From contig BDIU01000215.1 in assembly GCA_002118135.1 (NCBI GenBank), positions 241,027 to 305,026 on the forward strand: DNA of 64,000 bases, given 5' to 3'. The position numbers were made by a program, and so were the translations under genes. The stretch is from Trebouxia sp. TZW2008. Its lineage: Eukaryota; Chlorophyta; Trebouxiophyceae; Trebouxiales; Trebouxiaceae. The notes under the pieces are model-generated. The model did not search any database, was not told where the DNA came from, and saw only the letters and a program-made list of their open reading frames with translations. This document shows, piece after piece, positions 1 through 15,600 of this stretch (positions are counted from its first letter, which is position 1; each line of letters begins with the position of its first letter).

Positions 1-600
1 TTCTGTCCTGACAGAACCAAATGATCTCTCTTTCTTGGTGACAAATGCCGCTGCTGCAGAGGTGCTTCTGACAGGTTTGACATTTCTGACAATATAGTGC
101 CAGCGTCGCTCTGTGTAGACGTCTGCATCAGGCATTTCAGCATCGGTGACAGTTGCTGTGTTGCAGCAACACGCAAACAGAAGTGCAAGACCATGTCGCA
201 GGTCAACGCAGGTTGCGCTGGACAACTGACAGCAACTGACCAAACGTGCTGGGTTGATAGAATAGCCCTTGTGCAGTAAGTTTGTAAAGCATGAAGTCAG
301 CTTGTCATACTTGATCTCTGCTTGAGCAGACGCTCATGACATCGTTGGAGATTGGACAGCATTGCACAGCACATGGACAATTTGGTGCAGATTTACGCAA
401 CTGCATTGGTCATGCTGCTGGGCCACTTTGCACACACCACATGACAGACTGGAGCATATAACAATATAACGTAATTAAGTTGCAGAGCAGGCACAATTTA
501 CAGACAACCTTACGGACATTTCACAGTTGTCAATTGTCAGAGAAGGGTAACTATAGGGCTGTGGGCATCGGGGCTTTCTTACAGATCACATCAACAGGAT
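1..600. other. Left-edge sequence without a clear gene
   Basis: I see no conserved coding segment here. It follows the last recognisable coiled-coil exon of the kinesin gene, so it may hold that gene's final exon(s) or 3' UTR, or an intron leading out of the window. Only short ORFs without domain features are present. Confidence 0.4.
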
Positions 601-639
601 GTTAGATGCAGACTTGTGAAAAAATGCTACGGCAAAGAC

Positions 640-3600
640 TCACCTCTGCTTTGAGCTTGCGTTTGAGGTCCTTACAGCTCTGCTTGTAGTAAAGCACATC
701 CTTGCTCAGCTGCTCCCGTTCTTCCTTGTACATCTTCAGCAGCTGGTGTAAATCAGGCCCGGCCTCGGCCTGACGTTCACCAGGACTCTGTGATCTTTGC
801 GCTGAGGTGTTAACATCTGAATGCAGCACAGGCCTTGAGTAATGTGAGATGATGCCGGCAAACACCTGTTACATCCTCAGGGTTTGCTAGACGTTGCTGT
901 GTGCATGCCTTATCTGATTTGTGCTGAGACATAAAGCTAGAGCTTTTGTTGTAAGGCAGATGCATGCTGCACGCTTTCGCTTGTCACAGTCCTCTGTGGA
1001 GACAAGCTTGTTGCAAACACAGCACAGGCAACGTATGGCATCCAAGGGCAAAGCCTTGGCTGATCATTGCTATCAATTGCAGCGAGTGGCGTGTGATGCC
1101 CAGAAAGAGTCTAAACAGCATGCCAAGCACGGCATAGAATCCAGCTAAGTTCAGAAGCTTTGGCATAAGCAAGCACAAGCACTACATAGAAATGCTGCTC
1201 TGCACCTCTGAGTCAAGTCACAGGACCATTGCAAATTATTGATGTATATGTTTTGCTGTGAGCACCAGACCTGACAATTGCAAGAGGCACAAGCATCACC
1301 TTGAAAGCCAGATTGCTGAGAGGTGGCAGCAGGCGCCACAGCTGTGGCCTGGTCCAGGATGGTGGCGACTCGAGAGGCATGCTCCTTCTGCAGGCTTGTG
1401 ACTCGGCGTTCAAACTCCATCTCCTTGAGCTTGAGTGTGGTCTCTGCCTGACTCATCTGCTGAGTGCGCTCGGCCAAAGCTGTCTCAAGCTCAGCTGCCT
1501 GTATTGCATGAGGTAAGCATAAGTCATCTCATCAGGAAACTGCAAGCTGCCTCCAAGTTCAAGAAGAGCATTTCATCAAAAAGATGGAGTTTACAGCTTG
1601 ACTTGTAGACTGGGCTCAGATTGCATCAAGCACAACTGTCTGATCACTAGGCCTGGTTTGCAGCAAATTGCACAGTTGCTGACTGCTTTCAGCAACAATA
1701 TTGCACATGGCATTTCATCTGCTGGCCATCCGCTTATCATGCGCAGTGATAACTGCATGTAGAGGCCCAACTGAGTCATGAACAGCACACTCCCATAAAC
1801 AAGCTTCAGCAATGCAGGCAGAATGTGCAAAATCTAGGAGTCAGAGATCCATGCACAGGACATAGTGAGAACAAAGGAGACAGCAATGAGGAAGAAGAAG
1901 ATGCATGCCTTGTGACTGGCTCGCCTTTCCTTGTCCTTCTCTGAAACCACACTAGTCACCATGTGCTTCAGCATAGCACGTGCCTCTTCTTCCTTAACAG
2001 CGTCTGACTGCTGTTGCAGCCGGGAGGCTGCTGCATCAGCTTCTGCGCACCTCTGCGCACACACACAATGTGATTTCAACTGCAACTTGTTTTTGGCAAG
2101 CTGTTGAGGAGCAGGATGGTTATAGCAGCTAGCTGATTGCGGTGCGATGTTCAAAAACACAGCTTTGAATGCACATTGGCCACTAGTGAAGACACTTCTG
2201 TCTTCAGTCACATGTTATGCCTCAGCTCTTTGACAAAAGCAGCTGATGTGCGCTGTAAGAAAGTAAATGGCGATTTTGTATGTGTGTTGTTGCTTGTAGT
2301 TCAGGTGTGAGCTTGGCTACCAGGATGAAGGCATAAGATGGTAAAGCACCAGCAGCAGCTAAGTGCACTGCCCGTATCTGCATGTGACATTGATGATGTT
2401 GGCAAAACCACACCTGCAACAAAAGCATGCAACTGCACGGCAACATCTTTCAGGCTTACCGCTTTACACTTGGCAATAGAAGAATCTATATATGACATCT
2501 GCGCCTCACAGGTGTCCACAGCATCATCCAGCGCTGCTGCCTGTCTCTGTACTTCTTCTTCCTGCTGACTCAGCTGCTGAGTTGCTGGATCACACCTGGC
2601 TGTTGCTCCTGACTCAGCCTGCTGATGTGACATCTGCACTTCCGCTTCTTGGACATTCCCAGAGCTGCACTGCACTGTGTCCTGCCCCTGTGCTTGCTGA
2701 GCAGTCTCAGTTTGAGGCTGAGTCACTGACTGAGACTTAGTGAGCTCTGAGGTGTGAGGCCGCTGAGCGACTCTGATGAGCTGGCTTCGCTGCAGCTTCT
2801 TGTCATCCCTCTCTGCATGCAGGGCTTCTCTCCTCTGCTGCAGGCAGGCCAGCTGCTTCTCAGCTTCCTTCTTGCTCAGCAGATGACTCACCTCCTTGTC
2901 AAGCATAGCCTGCAACAAAGCAATTCTTGAGTTGCACAATTAGACAGAGCAAGCTTCCAGACACAATCCTTATGCAAGCTTTTGCATTCATGGCCTCAAC
3001 TTTCGCTTTTGTGCACCGTACTGTTAATGGTGCTGTGGATCAACTTGTGAGCTTGTTTGTTATGTCATGGCAATGGCCTTAAGTGAGTGCATCTCATCCA
3101 GTGAGCAGTTGTACCCCTGAGAAAGTAGCAGACTTCATGTTGAATGCGTTAGCAAATTGTCATGGCCAAGAACCCTGAGCATGCAGCTTGAATATGCATT
3201 TGCATCTTCTGTCGGAAGCACCCTGTCACCAGCAGTGTCTTCAGTGTACGCAATGATACGGTACAAGCATATAGAGCATTGTTAGCATTGCAAATATGCC
3301 ATAAGCACTGACAGAGTCAACAACAAAGTTGAGGTGCATAGACACAAGGTGACATGTGATCACCTGAACATCTGCCAGGTGGTTTTGCCAACCCTTGGAC
3401 TCCTTCCTAGCAACCCTAGGAGCACCCGCCATAGCACCTGGGGATGTGACAACTTTGTCTGGCACACCGTTCTTCTTCGCTGAAGCAGGGGGTGTGGCAT
3501 TCTCCTGATCCTCCAACCCCAAGGGGGTCCCAGGGATGCTCATCCTGCTCTTCTTCCTCCCTGTACCAGGGGTCCTGTACCCAGTTGGGGTACTGGGGGG

Positions 3601-6600
3601 TCTGCCTTTGGATCCTCCTGGGGTGAGGCTGTTGCCATAGGCCTGGGCCTTTTCTCTGCCGCTTTCAGATTCCAGGGCTACATGATGCAGCCTCTTTTGG
3701 AGCACAGATGCCTCATCTGTCTTCCTCTGCAGCAGAGAAAAATCTTTGTCACTTCAATAGAAGCAGAACAAAATGTGTGCAACGGCACACAATTATTCCC
3801 GTGGTGTTTTGCGTTGACTGCACCCCCTCTGAAGCAACCACATTCTAAATTACTGCAGTAGAAATGTGTGTTGGGCAAACCATCAGCCTGTGAAGGTGAG
3901 TTCATCAAGATTTTGCGTCCAGGCTCATATAGTAAAGCCCCTTCTGAAGCCCTGAAGCTTTATCTGTCGTCCTCTGCAACCCAGGAGCAGTCTGTTGTCA
4001 TGACTACCATCAGAGATTGCTTTGCAGTTTGCTGACTGTCACAGTTGCTGTAGTCAAAAATTCCATTGACATTCCGTTTGTAGTGCTACTGCACTATCAT
4101 CAGCATAAGAAAAGGACGGGCACCTTGGCTGTGATGCGCAGGGTAGAGAGCTACCATACCTCAATAACCATGTGTTGCACATCATGCATGCAGTGTCAGC
4201 AAAAGAAACGGAGAGGAATTGCAGGAGAGCTTGACTATGGTGTCTCTGGATGAACAGCTTCTGTTTAAGGGTCTTCAGCAAAGACAGTTCATGGCATACA
4301 TATTTGCAACAGACAATAGTAGAGAAATGAAAAAAAGGCACCTTGGCTATGATGCGCTGGGTGGACAGCTCCTGCTCCAGGGCTTTCACCCGCCTGCGGT
4401 ACGCTTCCCCTGCTTTCTTTAGCTGCCCCACCTCCTGCTGGCGTGCGCTGGCCTCCCTCTCATAGGACTGCACAGACGGAATATGACATCAAATCATGTT
4501 TTTGGACAAGTGAGGCTTTGGTCCACAAGAAAGAAGAAGATGAAGCGGACCCTAGGGCAGTGCGACTTGCCCGCTTTCCTAAGCTGCCCCACCTCCTGCT
4601 GGCGTGCACTGGCCTCCCTCTCATATGACTGCAGGCAAAGCAGAATAAACAGACATGGCAAACACTGTGAGAAGAGAAAGAAGAACACATCAGGCTACAG
4701 GTTTGGAAAAAAAAAAACAGAGTGACTCTGCAGCGGTGCGCCTCGCCTGCTTTCCTGAGCTGCCCAACCTCTTGCTGCCGTAATTTGGCCTCTCTCTCAT
4801 ATGACTTCAACGAAGCAGAAGAACAGGTCAGGCTACAGTCTTGAAAGAGGAACAAGACAGGAAAACCATCCTACAAAGTGCTTCGCCTGATTTCCTTAAC
4901 TGCCCCACCTCCTTCTGCCGCGCGTTAGCTTCCCTTTCATAAGACTGCAGAAGAAGAAACTGAGATGAGAACGAAGAAGCAAGTTGAGATACAAAGCTCC
5001 CTTGTTGCTGCCTCAGATCTGCTTCTTCTTCAAAGACGTGTGTGACTCAAGAGAACAGTGAAGATTGATCCAGACCAGGCGTACCATGACATGTCAACAC
5101 AGAATAAGGCATCAACCATGACAAGTGATGGCAAATACAACTGACTGCAAGTACTTGATGCATGCCGTTCTTCAGCAACAACACTCTCGAGGGCATTGTC
5201 AAGCGTATGCGACACACTGTGCCCTGATTGTGAAACAAGGGCACAAAGAAACTAAACTTGCTTGTACAGGCTTTGCGCAATGCTGCAATGATGACATGAA
5301 ACACTCCTCGGCATTGGTCCTCATCTTCCTGCTGACTGAGTGTGAGATCAAAAGTTGTCTGCCCAAAGCGTGCTTGTCCCTATCAGACCTGTTCATGGGC
5401 AGTCTGTCTTGACATTGCACTGTGCACTATGACAGAGCAGAATTCACCTCAGCCTTGGTCATCATCTTCCTGTTGAGTGAGTATTGTCTGTTTCAGTCAT
5501 TGTTGTATTCATTGTAAACGTGGGCTAGGCAGGCTCAGCAGGCCTATCTAGGTATGTACAGAAGCAATCAACTGTCTCCAACCAGTTCGATCATGTGCTA
5601 ACCTAGACCATTTATATTGGACATGGACCGCGGAGAGGTCCTTGTACATAGTTGACTGCCAAGTATCTGTGGGTTGTCCCTTGGCCTGAGTGCCTGATAA
5701 CCGCCCAAACATACACTGACAAGGCAGTCTGTCCTGTGGCATACGTGCCATATGACCAAGCCATGTAAGCCTCCTAGGGGCAACAACCTGATCAAGGCTA
5801 GGTAGCTTGCAATTGTCTGTTTGACTGGCACGCGCTTGTCTTGAAAGCTGTCTGAGTTCTGGGCATCAAGTACAGCCTGTGCATTGTGAGCCGGTGATGA
5901 AGTAAGACGCACTCCGCGTTGGTCTTCATCTTTCTGTTGAGGGCAGGGCATCCTGATTTTGTTTGTTTGTCTGGCATGTTTCAAAAGCAGAATTTACTCA
6001 GGATCTTCAACACATGCAATGCACTGTGCTGTGATGATGAAGGAAGACATGCCTCGGCATTGGTCTTCATCTTCCTGTTGAGAGCGTCCTGCATGACCCT
6101 CATGCGCCCTAGCTCCTCTTCCAAACCTTTCATGCGATGCTTGCTTTGCACCCTCTCTTTCTGCAACCCAAGCAAACTTTGAAATGGAAAACATGTGCAC
6201 CCATTCCTTCTGCACCAGACTTGATGGATGTCAGACTGCACAAGCAGGGCCGCTGAGCACACAGCTCAATGGTTTTCTAGCTTCCTTCTGTGACCAAAGA
6301 CAATCACACAATTACACCCTGTGCTGAAACTCCAAGAGACAGGTACAAACCACTGAGCGGATTGCCTTGCACGCTATCTTGCTGCCTTCAAGCAATTATT
6401 GAGCTTGTCTGTGTTTTGCATGCCACTCATTGCATCCTCTTGTTGTGCATCAGAGCAAATTTCAAGAAGACAGGAGAATCACTGAGCTGCTTGATCTGCG
6501 CTCCTCAGTTCTGCAGTCAAGCAATATTAAAGACTGACTGAAGACATTTGCATGATAATTTTCTGCACCAAAGCAGAAGGGACATCGAGCAAAGTATCAA

Positions 6601-9600
6601 TCATGGAAATGCTTTGCGCCTCTTTCTGCAGTCATGCAAGCATTCAGGTTGAACAGGTTTGCACCCTGGCCATCTGCATAAGAAGCAGACATTCGAAGAA
6701 TGATGGGAAACCATTGAGCTGTTTGCAAATACAGTATTGCAACCTCAGGCTCACCTTAGCTGCTTCGCCATCCTTCAGCTGCTTCTGCAAATGCAGCATT
6801 TGTCTCTGCACAGCTTCAGCCTTCTCCTCAAACGCCGCCCGCATCTTCTTCTTCTCTTCTTCCGTCCGTGCCCTGTCTGAGTCAATGGTCCCCAACTCCG
6901 TCTTAAGTCTCTGTAACTCTTTTTCTTTGAGGGCCATGTGACCCTCCAGCTCTTGAAGCCGCTCCTGCAGAACAGAAAGTGACTGAAACAAGTTCAAAAT
7001 TTGTTTGGCTGAAGAAGAGCAAAACTTCTTTTGCTGCCTCACAGCCAAGGAAAGACATACAAGTCAATCTGTATACACTTAATTCTCTTTGTAACAACTG
7101 CTTTGGTTACCAAGAAATTTGAGATCAAACTATCCTTACTCAGTGGAACCACTGCAGTCAGAATGCAGTGTTTGGTTACCAATGGCGCTGTCCTTACACC
7201 GAGATTGTCCTTGAATCGAGTGTCCTTACAAAGAGAGTTGACTGTACTGTCTGAAGCACACTCAGCCAGACGTTGTACTTGACCACTCACCAGAAAGCGC
7301 AAGCATAAGAACCTATGCCAGACACCCAAGCTGCAGTGGCCATTCTTTGCTTGTGTTATGCATCGCCTAAGACACAGCTGGATTTGGGGTCATAGCATTT
7401 ACAACAGGGGAAAAGACACCATGATCATTGCGCCAGACAGCACTTCAGGCATGCTTACCAAGTACTGCTGTGAAAGCTGCTTGGCTTGAGAGTCATTTCT
7501 GTTGAGCGCTGCAATGAGGTCCTCCTTGTTGCGGATGTTGTACACGCATTCCCTTAGCTGCTTATCCAACGACTGCTGCTGTGCTGAGTAGTGCTGACTC
7601 TCCCGTAGCGCCTGTCACAAAATCAAACAAACTTTCAACAACAAGATAAAGCATCACGTGGTATTGTGCTGTCTGTTGTACATACACTCGCTCAGCATCA
7701 TGTCCAACAACTGCTGCTGCGCCGAGTAGTGCTGACTCTCTCGCAACACCTGTGACAGCATAGCAACAACCTTACTTATCAATTTCAGTGAATGCAAGAA
7801 AGCTCCTGGCGAGATTGTATGGCTGCAAATGCTATGCGCTGAGCATTTTACACACATGCCCTTCAGTGCTTGTCCTGTGACTGCTGCTGCGTTGGGTACT
7901 GCTGGCTTTCTTGCAAAGCCCAACACAACAACACAACAGCACAGTGCAAAGATCTGAGCTTGCTTCAGCAGGCATTTCAGAAGAATGGGCAACCAAGTAT
8001 GCTGTGCAGTGAACAGATAGCCACAAGTACATGTCTCAATGATGTATCTGATTCTCCAGTGCTTTGCAGCCCTTCTCAATGCAGCGATGCTCTGACAGCT
8101 GAATGACTGGATTAGACGATGAGTGCAAAAAACCAATCAGATTCCACACCAAAGCAATTAAGTATACAGAAGACGAAAGATGTAACTTGCATCAGGACAT
8201 CAAGAGTCATGCGACTGACTCTCCAGTGCTTTGCTGCTCTTCTCAGTCAGAGCAGCACATGCTCAAGGTTTAAATCTAGGCTGAAATCTCGATAAAATTG
8301 GTCATGCTGTATGACTGGGTGAGACATGAGAACGACAATGAAGAAGAACAGTCATGTACCTGACTCTCCAGTGCTTTGCGGCCCTTCTCGATACGGCGAT
8401 GCTCTGACAGCAGCTGCACATGCTCAGGGTTCCGGCCTGCCCTGGCCACTGAATCAGTCATGCTTGCGCCGGCAGAGTCGACCTGTAGCTACAGGCAGAC
8501 TTGAGTGGTTCTGCTGGACCCTCGCTGAGCTCAGCGAATGTGTGCAGCGTGTGGGGTGGCAGAAAACCTGTGTGCTGTGACTTATGCTTGTGGTGTTAGC
8601 CTTGCTGGAAAAGCTGCAGACGCTAGCCATTCCAATGCAGATGCGGCTCGATATTGAGCGGAGCCCACTGTTACACATTCAGCATGTGTACCTTCACGTT
8701 GTGTACAACAGCAATGGTGCTACTCGGCGTAGTGCCCGTGTTTGGCAGCATTCACAGCATAGCGACATAAGCAACAATGCTGTTTGGCAAGACCAGTGTC
8801 CTCGTGGTGCAGTGCAACGTCAGTCGCTAGCATGAGTATGTGGGGCATTCTGTTGTGTTTGGCTGTGATTCAGCAACAGTTTTGCATCAACTTTGCAGAG
8901 CAGAAAACAGCAAAAAGCATGTGCAATTCATGCAGTGCATGTGGATCAGTCCATGTAGCAACCAGACCAGATGCTTACCCATCATTCAGTCCTGTCCAGA
9001 CTTGCGGCACTGAACAGGACATGACGAGAAGAAATTTAGACTGTGTGCGGAGCAATCAGAGTGTACTATACTGCTTGCATGGTGATGACTGTATCAAATG
9101 CTCACCTCCCATGCACTGCTGCGTCCAGACGTGCTTGCAGAGCTGGGGCGGGTGAGTACCCCACCATATACCACCTGGTCCCCCTCCTCAACCCCCCTGG
9201 CCACCCCCAACACATCCAACCTCATGGCTTTCTGACTCCCTGCAACCACCCAATGCGTTGGTCACAACGTGTGGAAAACTCTGAACACCTTATGAGCTGT
9301 ATAGATCCTGGAGACATCATTTTGCAGAGCCAGAACTGATCCCGTGTAATTAATTTTGAGGCGTGTGTCAATGAGCATTTTCAAGTTCACTGAGTGACTA
9401 TGACAGCAGTTGCCTTTCATAAACTCTGGGGTTTTGTCATAGCCAGACTTTGACATGGTGATGGTTTACTCAGATGCTCAAGCATGCAGCAAGTCTTCTT
9501 TTTCAGGTAAGGTAAAGTCTTACCCCATCGGAACATGCTGCTGAGTCTTGTAGGCCTGATTGAGTCATCTTGAGTCTGACTCACAGCTGACGGGTCAGGT

Positions 9601-12600
9601 CTCAGGGCAGGTGACCCACTCTCAAGGGGCCCCGGGGCAGAGGGTGTGTTGGATCCCCCTGACGGCCCCTTAAGGTAGGTGTGGGGTTGCCTTGTTGGAG
9701 AGGCAGGGGTGGTCACACGAAGAGGAGGGGTCTTGCAGGGGTCCTCTTCTTTTGAGGCGGCTCCAGGATTGCCCTGCAGGGCTGTTTGGTGCTGCCCTTG
9801 TGCCGCAGCATGCTGCTTGCTGAGCTCCAGCAGGAGTTCTTCAACTTCTTGGGCATGTCTGGCTACCTGCTTTGCATTTGCTGCCTGTAGACACACAAGG
9901 TCAACCATAAGCTGCACGGCATCAGCAATGGATAGCGGAATGCATTGACAGTACCAGACCTAAAAACTATCACAGGCTGCACAACATCACTTTCAAATTG
10001 CATGCCAGTCCAAGACTTTGGGTCATTCTGGGGTGCATGACCACAGCAAACTTTGCATGCGCAGAGTTTTAGTAATCACCTGCTGAGATGAGGGTGTTAG
10101 AGGGCTATGTGCTGCCATGTCATGCAAGATCACACAGTTGAGGCTGTTGCACAGACAGAGCCGACCAATACAGTGACTAACACACCCATGACTGTTTTAC
10201 ACATGACCGTTGAGACATAAGTGATTGGGTAAACTGAATAATCCATGACTGACTGATACATGACTAACCTGCAGCTGGTCATTTGTGTCCCTCAGCTCAT
10301 GCAGCTCCTTTATTTTGCCGGCAAAAATGACCTCATCCCGCGCCAAGTCCTCCTGAGCTTCCCTCAGCGAGTCTTGAGTGCTGAGCAGCTGCTGGTGTTT
10401 GGCGCGTAGATCTCCCTCCAGTTCACTGCAACATGCATATGCCCATGTGACACACTTGAGTCAGGAGTGACATGACCATACACGGCAACAGATGCAGCAG
10501 AACGCTTCAGAACGCATTGGAGAAAGAAGTGACTGACAAATAACTATAGCCATGTCATCAAAATGTTTGGCTGAGATGATGGCAATGTCTTGCTAAAGCA
10601 TGCAGTGCACAGCAGACATGTATAACGGTACAGAATCAGGACCCGTGTGAAGGCCCACAGGGGCTTGGTGGGGCTGAGGCGTCAGGGCTGGTGTGATGTA
10701 GACCTAAACTGCTTGCTGATCTTGGGCAAACAGGCCAACTTACTATCAAAACAGCCCAGATGCCCTGGCACTCTTTCCATGACAGCATCCTGATGCGTGA
10801 TGACGTGTGAAGCAACATCTGGGAAGCGCACCAGACTGACTGGCCAATGGTGAGTTTCCATACAGCTTTTGTACTGCATGGAATCCGCATGATGACTCAC
10901 GTGATTGCAGGTTGACATGCCGACCTAAGTCGCATTTGCGCGGGCACAGGTGTCACTCAATCGATTGATCAATCAATCAATCATTCAGATCGTCATGAAA
11001 TTAGTTGTCTCATGGTGTATCAGCAGCTGACCTGATGTGGGCTTGCATGTCTTGAAGCTTGATATCAGTATTGGGGACCCCTGCCCAACCCCTGCTGCCC
11101 CCCCTCACTCCACCAAAGCTTCCTGCAAACATCCGCTTATTTGTAATTTCAATTTTTTAGTACAAAAAAAAGATATAATGATATTATGCAGAGTCAAAAT
11201 GAGAAGCTACTGCTTTTGCATTCAGCGCTTGAAAAAGCTCCACACAAACGCGTGCTGCCAACTGCTCCTTCTCCTGCAAACGTCCTCTATCTCATGTCCA
11301 TGCATATGCAACAAGAGCTGAACATTCTTTAGATGACTGCTTCATGCTCGGAACCAAACCTGATAATCTGCTGCTCTGACGGATCATCCCTGAGGCTCTC
11401 AACATAGAGCTGGCCCGCAAAGGCTGTTGCACAGAAACGCCCTGCAAAGGGGCTGTCAGCGAGGGCTGTTGCGCTGAAAAGCCCTCCAGAGGGGCTGTTA
11501 GAATCCCCCGCAGCCGGCCCCTGGCACTGTCTGACACCTCCCTACGCTCCTGTAACTCGTCTAACGCAGACATTACGGCCGTAATGCGGCGACTGGTCTG
11601 ACTGGCCATTGCCTGCTGGCTGTCAATTTGCTCTGTCAACCTGCATCAAACAGCTTCAAACACTCCACAGAATCCAGATCCAAATGATAAACTGAGGCAT
11701 ACGATTGTTAGCAGACTGTGTCGTCAGGTATTTTCAGACCCACTGCAGGATGGCAGCAAACCCTTGATTTTGGCTTGCAACGCAAGTGCACGCCATGCAT
11801 GACAACAAGAGCAGATGTCTGGCAGAAAACATGGTTCAGGGATTGTGGTCTGCTTTCAGGCTGAATTGTATTGCAAGAACAATGTGCTGTTGACATCAAC
11901 AAGCCAGGCATGCCAAAATGTTGCCTGCATTCTTTCAATGTATCAGGATGCGTTTATGTTTCTGCTGTGATAAGCTGTAAAAATCGCCTTCAAACAGATT
12001 TGCCACAGCCAAATGAAGCAGCCATAAAAAGCACAGTGACCAGTGTACATGCAATTCTGGTGTCACGAGTCCAGATCTCACCTTTGAATGTGGAGCTGGT
12101 GGTCTAGACTCTGCTCCTGAGTGTGAGTGAGCTGCTGCCTGAGCACTGAGTCACCTGCTGTGGCCACGCCCAGCTCCTCAGCAGCCACTGTGAGCATCAC
12201 ACTCCGAGTCAGACATTTGGGTCACGAGTCTCAGTGCATGCTGCTGTTCACAGAGTCAGTCAGCTGGGGCTTTGAATTCTGCTCTGACTCTGAGCGAGCT
12301 GCTGACTGAGTGCTGAGTCACATGTTGTGACTTCAATCAGCCCCTCAGCAGCCACTGTGAGCATCAGAGCCGGAGTCAGAGAAACTAAGTCATGAGATTC
12401 AGTGTATGCTGCTGTTTGTAAAGTCGACCAGCTGGTGATTTACACAATGCTCCTGAGTCTGGGTGAGCTGCTGCTTGAGTACTGAGTTGCCTGCTGTGGC
12501 TTCACTCAGCTCCTCAGCAGCCACTGCACTCAACTCAGCATCACAGTCAGCAGTGTTGTGATAGCTCTGTTCATCCAAGCCACATCAAGTTCAGCATCAC

Positions 12601-15600
12601 ATTGACAAGTCAGGTCCAGCATCACTGTCAGCGTCAGGTTTGGCTTATCAGATCAAGTGCATTTTACTGGTCACATTGTATATCAGTCTGAAGAGCACAG
12701 GAAGAAAAAGTTAAGTTGATGTGAGAAGGCAGTTTAGCGCTTGCCTCTGCCTTCAGAAACGTCCTTTAGAAGCCCCAAGATTTCAGGATCTGCAGCCCAA
12801 GGGCTCAAATCCCCAAACAGCAGGGCAGGGCTGAGGGCCATTCCTGGCTCTGCCAGCTGGCGCTGCACCAGCTTCATCTGCAGCTGCTGTAGCTCGTCCT
12901 GCAAAAGAAGAAGAGTAAGATAATGCTGTAACATTATCATGTATGATGCTGACCACAGACAACAGGTACAGGAACAGGACAGAAGCACAAAGGGGAACAG
13001 AACAAGGAAGATGAAGCGGAACAGAAAGAAATGCAGACAGCAGCAGCAGCACGCGACATGTGAAGCAAAGTAGCCAAGCCCAAGAGAAGAGTAACACACC
13101 TGCAGCGCTTGCATATGACCACCCCTGTCTCTGTTGATCTTGGGCTTGTTCTTGATATCCCTTGCGCGGTTGGCGTACTTGAGCGTGTTTAGTGACTCCT
13201 CTAGGTAGGTGTCAGCAGTTGTGACACAGGCAATCATCAGCGTCTTGCTGTTACCACCAAGTGAATCCTGCCACACAGCAAAGCAGGTCAACGCTCTGTA
13301 TGTGTGGCGTGGTAAGCTACAGCTTGACAAGTAGCCATGTAAAGGTTGCAACTGCTGCAAACAGATTTGACAGGGCTGCTTCTGGTATGTGCGCACTGCA
13401 ACGTTGTGCATGTATCCATTGCACTTCAGTGTTTGGTCAACTGACCAAGACAATCACAACAGGCACATCTGACTTGGTCTGACTCATATCAAAAGTAGCT
13501 GGAATTGATGTCAGAACTCTATAGTATTAATATTGTGTTCCTGTGCCATGCAGCCCACATGGTGAAGTGCCTTGATTGAGAAGTAACGGAATGCCATTGC
13601 CGAGACGATGCCTTCCGAGCAGGCCCAACAACAACAAAATTTGCTTTGTCTTCCATATTACAACATGTGTGGTGTGTGTGAAGCAAATACCTGAAGCAGG
13701 CGCGTAAGTTTGGAGTCTCTGTAGGGGATGTGGGAAGGGCGCTTCTTGGGGTCCCCCAGAGCTGAAATGACATTGCCCAAGGCCAACAGACCTGAGTTGA
13801 TGCCCACACTCTCCTTCAGCTGCTTCCCAGCAGCACCTACAAAAATAAAGCCAGAGAGTGAGATTGCGACTCTTCAACGCAGATATGGGTTGTGAGGTTC
13901 AGTGTCAGGTTGTGAACAAGATGACATTGCCCAGTGCCAAAAGGCCTGAATTGATGCCCATACTCTCCTTCAGCTGCTTGTCAGTAGCACCTGCAACATC
14001 ACAGCCATAATTTTACAGACATGAACAGATACTGCGGTGGCTGTGTGTTGTAGTCATGCAGTGGCGGTGACTGTGAGGTCCTGTGAAGGGTGAACACGCA
14101 ACGATGCCCAAAGTCTGCAGTTGATGCCCATGCTCTCTTTCAGCTTCTTCTCAGCACCACTTGCAGAAAATTGCTGAACTCTTCAAAGCAGGCATGAGTT
14201 GAATGATTGTGTTGACATTGCCGCAGTGCCAGTAGGCCAGAGTTAATGCCTACAGTTCCTGCACCTGCAACAATCTCAAAAAAAGTCTTGCTGAGATAAG
14301 GACAGGCTATGATCAAGTTGCGACAAGCATGCATGGCTCAGGCAATCAGGCATGATTTTATGGCTTAGGCCAGCAAGGAGCTGTTTTCTTGGCTTGTTCA
14401 CTGCCAGCAAGGTCGATCAGGGGGAATTTGGCTGTCAGGCAACTGCTGTGCAGGCCTTGCCCAGGCTGCTGCTCCAACACCAAGGCAAACTAGCATATTC
14501 AACACCTGTGCTTTCAGCAGGCAAAATCACAGACCTGTTGTCTTGGCTCTTCCACTGCCGGCTAGACCCACCAAATGGAACTTTGCAGTCAAGCAATCGC
14601 CATGCAGGCCTTGCAGAGGCTGCTGCTCCAGCACCAGCGTGATGTCATTGCCAACTTATGTGCATAAAGAGGTGGGGTTTGGACATGAACTTACGGTTGT
14701 GGCAATCAGGCATCTTTTCATGGCTCAGGCAAAGACAAACCTGTTTTCTTGGCTCGTTCGCTGCCAGCAAGGTCCACTAAATGGAATTTGGCTGTCAAGC
14801 AATCACCATGCAAGCCTTGAAGGGGCTGCTGCTCCAGAACTAGCGTGAAGATGGCATGTGACCTGCTGGACTGCTCATTCATCAGTGTACTGCCTGAAGA
14901 CAGACAGCAAATGGTCAACATTCTGACAAACGCAGGCATGCTGGTGGACTGCATGTTCCTGTTGTGCAGCGACAAGCAAAGGTCCAAGGTCAAGATCGCA
15001 TGCAACCTGCTGACTGCTCATGCATCAATGTGCTTCCTGCAAGTAGCAGAGTAGGCAAGCGCCAATGAATGCAAACAAAGGTCATGCGTGGCTGTTGCGT
15101 CAGCTGCGGTGCTTGTCAATTGGTTTCCTCATGGCGCTTTGCTCAACGACATGGCACATACATGACTGCTGACAGGGTCATGCCATGTCAGTAACAAGCG
15201 TCAAGTCGCGATGGCAATCAGATGGTGATGACAATGGTGATGATGAGATCATGGGAATTACCAGTAGATCTGGACAGTGATCCGATCTCGAGCAGTCTAA
15301 TCGCCTCTTGATATGACTCAGCTGGCTCATCTTTGGCTCCAGCCACAATAATCTGGCCATCAGATGCCTCCCTGATAGCAATGCTCTGCATGCAAGGCGG
15401 ATGCAGTCAGTTTTGCGCTTTTCACCCGGCGTGATTCAGTCAGCACAATTCAGTCAGCATGCTTTGGTCAGCACGATTCAGTCAGCATGCTTCAGTCTGT
15501 AACTCGTACTCAGCATGTTGCAGTCAGTGCATTTCTGTCAGTGCCTTTCAGTCAGCATGTTTTGGTCAGCATGATTCAGCCAGCATAATTCAGCCGGCAT